From positions 15,419,395-15,483,394 of the forward strand of contig JACGWO010000004.1 of the NCBI GenBank assembly GCA_034509735.1: a stretch of 64,000 bases of DNA, given 5' to 3'. This document shows positions 57,177-64,000 of the stretch, one piece after another (position 1 is the stretch's first letter; the number at the start of each line of letters is the position of its first letter). The notes beneath the pieces are model-generated. The model had not been told where the DNA came from. It saw only the letters and a list, made by a program, of their open reading frames with translations, and did no database searches. This DNA comes from Sesamum alatum. Its lineage: Eukaryota; Streptophyta; Magnoliopsida; Lamiales; Pedaliaceae. Both the position numbers and the translations under genes were made by a program.

Positions 57177-57678
57177 ATAAAAAGTGTATTTGTAATTACA
57201 ACTACAATCTCAAAGGTGTACTTATAATACAATAATTTTTTATTTATTTAGACCTAATTTTTGGGGTGTCTATATAATTTACCCCATAATAAATGTACGG
57301 TTGAAAAGAGTTAAAAAGATGGAAGAAATTTATTCCACAAGTAAATGCTTACCAACTCTGACAACCAACAAAATAATGTTTATATTATGAATATATACAA
57401 TTACACCATCTCCACAATTAAATATTTATGCTTCCCTTCCAACAAAAATAATGCTAATGCTCCTACCATATCAAAATCATTCAAAATTTTGTATCAATTC
57501 AATAAAAGAATGGTAAAATACATTGCCACTCCTTAGCTTAGGCTTAATTATATAAGAACACCCTCTGTCCTTAATAAAATTATAAGCAGACCCCTTGAGA
57601 AGTGTTAGTGTAATATTTCGAGGGGTGTTTGTGTAAAGTTTTGCAATTGAATAGTGAATGCACTTGTAATTACAACTA
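57177..57678. other. Intergenic DNA between MULE and MITE
   Basis: Nothing assignable; AT-rich. It ends in TTACAACTA, the target duplication of the next element. Confidence 0.5.
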
Positions 57679-58106
57679 GGGTAGATTACAACGACCTCCC
57701 ATGAAGTTTGGCATAATTACAAATACCCCCTTGTTGTTTAAAAAATTACAAATACTTCCTTGAGGTTTGTAACTGTCTAACAAATAATCCATTTCCATCC
57801 ATTTTTATGAGTGAACTGACCAAAAATACCCTTTTGCACTAAATTATTTTTTATTTAATTCTTAATTTCTTTTTGGACTACAATGCGCATGGAGAGGTTT
57901 CTTGAGTTTTTTACACAAATGAGCAATAATGCAATTTGTCTCGACTAATTTTTCTACAATTTTAATAAAAAAATTCAAGGAAAAAATGGTCATTTCAACT
58001 CTTTGGTTAAGAATTACAAACCTCTAGGGGTATTTGTAATTTTTTAAACAATGAGGAGGTATTTATAATTATGTCAAACCTCAAGAGAGGTAGCTGTAAT
58101 TTACCC
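57679..58106. mobile_element. MITE with perfect 9 bp duplication (GGGTAAATTACA family)
   Basis: Ends GGGTAGATTACAACG and GTAGCTGTAATTTACCC are inverted. TTACAACTA is duplicated exactly (57670-57678 and 58107-58115), indicating a Mutator-type mechanism. Internally similar to 34365-34801 (both have 'ggactacaatg' and 'tttttctacaattttaataa'). Confidence 0.9.
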
Positions 58107-58446
58107 TTACAACTATAAACCTGAAGGAATGTAATTGTAGTTTTACAGAGAGTATAAGATAATTGTATAATTAAATCTAATCTAAAGGGGTGTCAACGCA
58201 ATTTACCTTAAGAGAAAGTAAAGAAGAATGAAAAAAATATAGTCTCCATTTATTTCAAATCAAGACTCTACTTACCAAAACACAAATCTTTAGGCTTACT
58301 TATGATATTTTCTTATCATAATTGTCACAAATAGTAAATATTATTACGTAGTCTTTCTTTTTTAACACTATAAATTTTTAATGGATTGGTCATTTCATAC
58401 AGTTCTAAATCGAGAGTTCTGAACTTGAATACTACTTTTGTAAACA

Positions 58447-58447
58447 A

Positions 58448-58517
<70 letters not shown>
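58447..58517. repeat. (AAT)n microsatellite
   Basis: About 23 AAT repeats with two interruptions. Confidence 0.95.
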
Positions 58518-58521
<4 letters not shown>

Positions 58522-58532
58522 TAATTCTGCAT

Positions 58533-58854
58533 CACTACAATAAAATATAATTTTAGTAATAAAATATCAGGTGATAATTTTAAAATTTATCAATAAAAAT
58601 CTATTTTAAGTGACAACAATTTTCATTTTGATAATATTAATTATTTAGTAACAAAAATTGTACATAAGATTATCCCTATAGAATAATTAGTGACACATAA
58701 TGACAACACAAATATAGGGATAATAAATAATAAAATTATAAAATTCATTATCATGAAAACATATTTTTTTTGTCACTATATATATAATTGGTGATAATAT
58801 TTAAATTGCCACTTCTAATTTTTTATCGCTAATCATCTCTCTTTTTTCGCAGTG
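58533..58854. mobile_element. CACTA-type MITE
   Basis: Begins CACTACAATAAAATATAA and ends TTTTTTCGCAGTG. Flanking CAT and CGT are an imperfect 3 bp match. AT-rich interior with repeated 'gtgataat' words. Confidence 0.55.
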
Positions 58855-60240
58855 CGTGCAATACCTGACAAATAAAAAATTGTTTACATGTGAAAGGACG
58901 AGTTAGAAATATTAAGTATTTCTCTTTCTCCAACATATTAAACTTTTAAGTGAGGTGGTTATTCAACGTCACTAATCTTGTGAATCAGATTTAATATCAT
59001 TATTGATTCATATTATATAATTAAGTTTTATAACATTAACTAGATTAAAATTAATAAAATTAAGTTAAATTAGATTTGCACCATCTTAAAGTAGATCTAA
59101 TTACAAAACACTCCCTATGTCACAAAATTACAAGTAGATCCATTGAGGTTATAGTTGCAATTACAATTATACTCATGTCCAGGAACAAAATTTTACAAAT
59201 ATATAGAATTAAATTAAATTGACGCCTCTTTAGAGGATATTTTGTGATTTTACAAAGATAGGGATATTTATATAATAAGATTAAATTATAGGAAATGTCA
59301 ATGTAGTTAATCTTAAAGTTTATTCATTTATCCTAAAATCAATTAATTGATTACATTGACACCCGCTGAGATAAGTTTTAGTTACAAAACACTCCCCATC
59401 TTTTGCAAATTTACAAGTAAGTTGTAGTTGTCATTACAATTGCACCCCTATTCATGGGCAAAACTTTATGAATACATTCCTAGGTTAAATTTATTGACAT
59501 TTCCTTAAGGGTGTGTTATGAAGGGGCATCAAATGTAATTATCCTAAAATTAAGGGTAAATTACAATAAGCTCCCTTGAGGTTTCAGTATAATTACAAAT
59601 ATCTCTCGTTGTTTAAAAAATTATCAATACCCCCTTAATGTTTGATGAAATTATGTAATCTTTATATGAGGCCTGAAATTATCAACTTTACCTTGCTATA
59701 GTTTCTTCCTTTTAAAAATAGAAATTAAAAAATTGTAAAAAAAAAATGCAACGTGAATGACAAAATTTGAAAAATTATATAAAAACAATCTATTTAGTCC
59801 ATAAAAAAAATTTAATAAAATTTTCAAAATAAATAAAATTATAATTGATAGTTCACAAGGACATCTCGGTCCGTTCATCACAAAAAATAAATAAAAACAT
59901 AATGGAAACTAATGGATTGAGTTTGTTGTTAAACGACCCTTAAAATCATGGAATATTGGTAATCTTTTAAATAATAAAAGAGTATTTGCAATTTATAATA
60001 TAAAAAGGAAAGACCTTTTTCACGCACAAATAGCGACTTATGATACCGCAACATCAATTTTTTGATTATGCTGATAATACTTTTAAGTTAGCTTTTTTTT
60101 TTTTTCAAATATAATGTATTGATTTATATATATATATATTTATTTACAATAATTTTAAAACATGTAATATTATTTTAAATACACACATAAACAACGTGGT
60201 GCTAAAACTATTTATATCAAGTAGAGCTCATTGTAGGTTA
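58855..60240. other. Intergenic DNA with decayed MITE text
   Basis: No gene. The words 'aattacaaaacactcccta' and 'gggtaaattacaataagctc' (about 59100, 59390, 59565) resemble the arms of the GGGTAAATTACA MITEs but could not be paired into complete elements. Confidence 0.45.
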
Positions 60241-61010
60241 TGCTAAAATTAATTAGTGGCTTGTAGCAACGAAGGTTTGAGTTTGGAAGCAGCGGGAGCA
60301 CGAAGCCACGAATTAGCAGAAGTGGACAAAAGAGAAGTGCATATGGAAGCTCACAAATCCAAGTTCTTAGTGAAGGGAAGAGCGAGAAATGGCAAAGAGA
60401 AAGAGTAAATTGTCTTTCTCAAAGGCCAATCTTGAAGCCTACAGAAGGCGCGCATTCCCACCGCACTCCACCAGCATTCATTTCTGCTCCATTGCAATTT
60501 ATTCATTCATTCATTCCTCTTCATCAGTCCTCTGCGTTTTCTGCAGCAGCAATAATACAAACAAAAATCGCATTAAATCTCTATCTCTACCAACCCTTTT
60601 TAATTTCCCAACTCCATCAGGCACCAGCAGCAATGGCCAAGCCCACATGATCATTCATCATGACTCATCACCGCAAAGCTATTTCTTGAAATATTTTATT
60701 TAATTCCTATTTTTTATGATTATTATATATTCTGGGCATGGGCAGCTCGGCCTTCTTCTCCTTATCTCCGCGGAATTCCTGGTAGACATAATCTAAGCAA
60801 GAACAAGACTTTCTAAATGGGTAGAGTTTGTTGTGTTTAAGTGGGCTGTGTTTGTTTGCTTTTCTCCTTTGAAATTCTTGTGGATGACGCTGTTTCTCTC
60901 CTTTTTGGCATTACTAGACTTGTGGGCTTAGCGGGTTGTCTCAAGAATAAAAAAGATTGAAGCAAAAAGTAGTAATTTTTTTTTTTTTTGTGGTTTTGGC
61001 TGATGATATA
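60241..61010 (+). other. Gene 2 upstream and 5' UTR region (candidate)
   Basis: GC content rises here compared with the neighbours. TATATATTCTGGGCATGGG lies at 60724-60742. A 104-codon frame from ATG 60389 (MAKRKSKLSFSKANLEAYRR) covers part of it, but its latter half is low-complexity serine text and it has no recognised relatives. It is more likely leader sequence or an upstream ORF than a gene. Confidence 0.4.
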
Positions 61011-62936
61011 ATGAAGGGTTTTGGATTCTTGTGTTTGTTTTTGTTAATTGGGACAGCTGATTTTATGTACCTTGGTTGCTCCAGCAAGGGAAGCATCAGT
61101 CCAAATCCAGGTAAATTTCTTACTGGTTTTTCACTATTTTATAGGGCCAAGAATATATGCAGCTTTGATTTTCTAATGAATTGATAACTTTGGAGCAAAA
61201 AATTGAACCCTATTACTGTTAAAAGAACCTTTTACAATCTGAGGAAGTATAGCTTGCATGGAGAAAGTTTAAGATGTAGTTTGCAGACAGCATCACAACC
61301 TGCAACGATGAAGATATAGTTGACACAATTGTTCAGGAAATTGCTTGAAACTAGAAGTGGTTGGTCTGTAGAGAAAAATTAGTGTTATTAGTATGATAAG
61401 TTTACTGTCTTGCCTTAAAAACAGGGACTTGATCTTGATAGTTTCCTTATTTCTGAACTATTTGCATTCTTCAGAAGGACTGTTGAAGTATCTGAAGGAC
61501 CTGCGAATTCTAGTTTTTATCTGTACCTGACCATGGATATATTGATAGTAGGAACTCGTTTTTACCGCAGATCAGAAGGCCTCTATCGATCCCTTTTGAT
61601 ATTCGATCATAACACGTAAAACGCTCTAATGAAAGTATTCTAGCTTTTATAGTTCATATAATTTAAGTTGAAAGTACATAAAATGTTCTGAACTTTGTTA
61701 AGGTGTCTGTGCCTCTATAGGTTCTTCATGAATTCTTGACTGGAATTCTGTAGAATAGTTCGTCATATTAATAGTAATGTTTTTCAATATGAATCATGAT
61801 GCATTAATGTAGGAACTACAATTTCTCCAAAACGTTGTTCTTATTACTTAAATTAGGTAACCAAACCAGTTTTCGATAGTGTTTGTTTGCATTGCTGGTG
61901 ATTGGGTCGACGATTAAACAAAACAATCGCATTTACTTTCAGGGGCGCGATAGTATCAGGTCATCTCAGGCAAAAGGCTATTTACTTCTATATCTCGTCA
62001 CATGCATATACCTTTTAATGAATAGTACAGTCTCGTTATTGAGCAAAGGCCTTCATCACATTCTTTAAATGCCTTATAAATGGGAACAGACGGAAAACTG
62101 GGCTAGCTACTTGATTTGAGAGCTTGAAGTGCCTCCATTTATTTTACTTGCACTTGGAAACTTTGTTCGCTCTAGGCATATTTCAGAAGTAAACCCGTCA
62201 TTTTAAAATCGTTCAGGGACTAATATGTTTGCGATCCTTGCATTGGTTCATATTTTGAGATTCAACGCTTAGGATGGTATATTTTATAAATCAAGTTGAT
62301 CAAACTAATAACTTTTGACTTGCTATGGTTTCTGGTTTGTTCTTTACTATTTGTGTCATCCCGTAATCAGCGATTAGCTAAAATAATGTCCTGGGAGTGT
62401 TCCCATCTTGCTGAACTGATTCAAACTATGAATTAAATGGATATATTATCGTTCAGTTTCTTGCTGACTTGATAACCAAATGACAAACTCATTCGATTTC
62501 CCTTCCCTTGAATTACTTCCTAACCTATTCATTCTTGATTGCAGGAACGGTTTCAATCCGGAAAAATGCTGCAGCGGCTACTGTGAAAGGCAGGAAGTTT
62601 AAGGTAAACTTGAACTAAGTAATTCTGCTTAATTATACCTCCAAGGATGGGATATCAATGAATCAGAGATGCAAATTTTGTCTACTTCTCCTTTTTATGA
62701 ACTGTTATGTGTTATGCTTCTGCCGTCCTTGACCCAATCTGCAGGATAACGTCGACCCTCCTAGCTCAAACCGAGATGATGCAGGCCTTGTGACTTTGCA
62801 AGATTACCGTCCCATCGATCCAGTTCCGAACTCAAAGGCTTCAATAAGACCTGGACCTATCCAGCATGGTACTCCTCTAATGCCTTACATCCCAAGACCT
62901 TCTCCTCCACCCGGTCGACCAAAGCGTGGTGGCTAA
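61011..62936 (+). CDS. Gene 2: putative secreted small protein / peptide precursor, 116 aa
   Basis: Three coding exons: 61011-61110, 62545-62603 and 62745-62936. Introns of 1,434 bp (phase 1, G|GTAAATT...GATTGCAG) and 141 bp (phase 0, AAG|GTAAAC...TCTGCAG) have good plant borders. The 351 nt give 116 residues and TAA. Residues 1-24 (MKGFGFLCLFLLIGTADFMY then LGCS) form a hydrophobic, signal-peptide-like start. Residues ~35-55 are basic (SIRKNAAAATVKGRKFK). The C-terminal exon is proline-rich, with TLQDYRPIDPVPNSKASIRP and GPIQHGTPLMPYIPRPSPPP, ending GRPKRGG. An aspartate-tyrosine pair after an acidic stretch, followed by prolines, is typical of precursors of tyrosine-sulfated plant peptides. 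No named family was matched, so the hormone role is inference. The in-frame extension upstream has only a TTG, so the ATG at 61011 was chosen. Confidence 0.7.
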
Positions 62937-63242
62937 TGTGAGCTCACTTTTTCATAACTGATAACAACACTTCGGTTATTATGCTACAGAATGATGTAAT
63001 AACTATTTAGTTTGAAGAGGACATTCAGCTATATTGTCTATTGTTATGTTCTTGTTCATAATGCTAATGCACTTCATGTGGCATGCTTGTAACTTTGTAC
63101 GATTCCTCTTCAACGTTCGCTAATGATAGAGTGGATGTTCTTTCAGATTTAGTCTCTAATTTATTTATTTTCAAATGCATAATAGAGTTCACCTTGTTTC
63201 GCTTGTTTTTAATTTAGCCGTTGTCTATCCCGGAGGTTTGCC
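62937..63242 (+). other. Gene 2 3' UTR and spacer
   Basis: T-rich sequence with TGTAAC/ATGTAAT-like far-upstream polyadenylation words near 62993 and 63088. No separate gene seen. Confidence 0.4.
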
Positions 63243-64000
63243 TAGGGGTGGCAACGGTGGGTTTGGATGGATTCGGGACCCGTCTCGTCAATTCCGGGAA
63301 GGATCCAGGATCCGCCCCGATTATTTTTTAACCCCACCCCGTTTGGCACGAAATCCGCTAGGGCGGGTTTAACCCGATAGACCCAATTAATTTATTTTAA
63401 CTCGGTAGACCCAGTTGTGTGCCCACCCACACGGGAGGGTCGATGCCACCCACAATGGGTGGTTGTTTGACATGATTTTTTTTTTTTTTTTTTTATTTCT
63501 CTAACATTTAAGTGTTAACCTCAACAAATGTGCTGTCAAATACTCAAAAATTTTAAGTTTCAAAATTTGAATTTATTTACCTTTTTATTTTGAGAGTTTT
63601 TAATTTTAGCTTCTCCATCAGTTTATGGGTGAATTTTTTTTTTTTGCATTTATTTAATTCATATATATTTATTTTCAGTTCTAATTCAAGAAAATTAAAT
63701 TCAATTTTAACTTTGGAGCCAATTAAGCAACTTATCTTCAGTTTAAATTGCTACTAATTGTTAAAACATAAGTAATATTGACTTTTAAATTTTGTCATTC
63801 CAATTAATTAAAACTATGACTTGATGAGGTTTCTTTCAATTTTGAAAACCAACACTTTTAAATTTTAATTCAACATGCAATATCAATTCATCGTACTTGA
63901 GATAGAAAATTCATTAAAATAAAAAATCATTACTTGATGTTTTGTAGTTAATGCAACAAGTGTTAGAACAAATTTTTTCAATGAAAATAGGCCACTCCGG
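63243..64000. mobile_element. hAT-like element, left end only (runs off the window)
   Basis: TAGGGGTGGCAACGGTGGG at 63243 is the usual start of a common plant hAT-type non-autonomous group, followed by characteristic 'ggatccgccccgattat', 'gggcgggtttaacccgatag' text. The remainder is AT-rich. The other end is not in the window. Confidence 0.6.

Noticed and set aside
57679..58106. Considered as a non-coding RNA gene because of its strong fold-back
   Set aside because: Inverted ends, a perfect 9 bp target duplication and a sister copy at 34365-34801 show that it is a MITE.
60389..60703. 104-codon frame starting MAKRKSKLSFSKANLEAYRR
   Set aside because: The first part looks protein-like but the rest is serine/histidine-rich low-complexity text. 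It lies in the probable leader region of gene 2. Kept only as a possible upstream ORF.
1..64000. CRISPR array, operon or phage-like system
   Set aside because: The direct repeats found are LTRs, minisatellites and MITE families; splice sites and plant TE signatures show eukaryotic nuclear DNA.

Overview
The window looks like nuclear DNA of a eudicot plant. It is strongly AT-rich, has plant-type splice sites, and is packed with plant transposable elements: two Ty1/copia and two Ty3/gypsy retrotransposons, CACTA, Mutator-like (MULE), hAT-like, Harbinger-like and Helitron-like DNA elements, and many MITEs. No prokaryotic operon, organellar gene, tRNA, rRNA or CRISPR array was seen. Gene density is very low. 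Only two intact protein genes could be modelled, both small and spliced, plus one host-type pseudogene broken by insertions.

Layout. 0-3.5 kb: AT-rich DNA with two MITEs. 3.57-15.57 kb: a decayed CACTA transposon (+) with a recent ~880 bp internal tandem duplication. A 6.8 kb non-coding LTR element (-, perfect 5 bp target duplication AGAAG) splits its transposase gene and itself carries Helitron-like and hAT-like insertions. 15.7-19 kb: a copia-type LTR remnant split by a hAT-like element. 19.4-27.0 kb: remains of a host-like gene (-) into which a hAT-like MITE and a 6.1 kb copia element (Copia-1) inserted. 27.9-29.3 kb: a MULE-type MITE. 29.9-32.4 kb: the 5' half of a gypsy element (-). 32.7-36.3 kb: gene 1, a 72-residue basic protein with a 2.3 kb intron full of MITEs. 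36.5-41.5 kb: Copia-2 (-). 41.6-44.5 kb: the 5' half of a second gypsy element (+). 44.5-49.85 kb: Helitron-like DNA with a nested Harbinger-type MITE. 49.85-51.6 kb: another LTR remnant. 53.3-57.2 kb: a MULE that keeps the zinc-finger tail of its transposase and contains a nested GC-rich MITE. 57.7-58.9 kb: more MITEs. 61.0-62.9 kb: gene 2, a 116-residue candidate secreted peptide precursor. 63.24 kb to the end: the start of a hAT-like element.

The most unusual signals are two arrays of small hairpins inside unrelated retroelements. The untranslated leader of Copia-1 holds eight short stem-loops whose stems differ while the loop (consensus ACTTCAGG) is kept. The giant LTRs at 7.2-14.0 kb hold a tandem array in which each unit folds as CTCAGTT/AACTGAG around TATAACCCC, and paired, compensatory changes occur between copies. 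Both patterns suggest that RNA or single-stranded DNA structure is conserved. Also notable are a MULE family whose terminal repeats are dense in TGACGTGG (bZIP-type) sites and which is present both as a 3.9 kb element and as a 1.35 kb derivative, and the two small spliced genes, which single-frame ORF scanning does not detect. All coordinates, alignments and splice models were read by eye. Transposon family names rest on domain motifs and target-site duplications, not on database searches.
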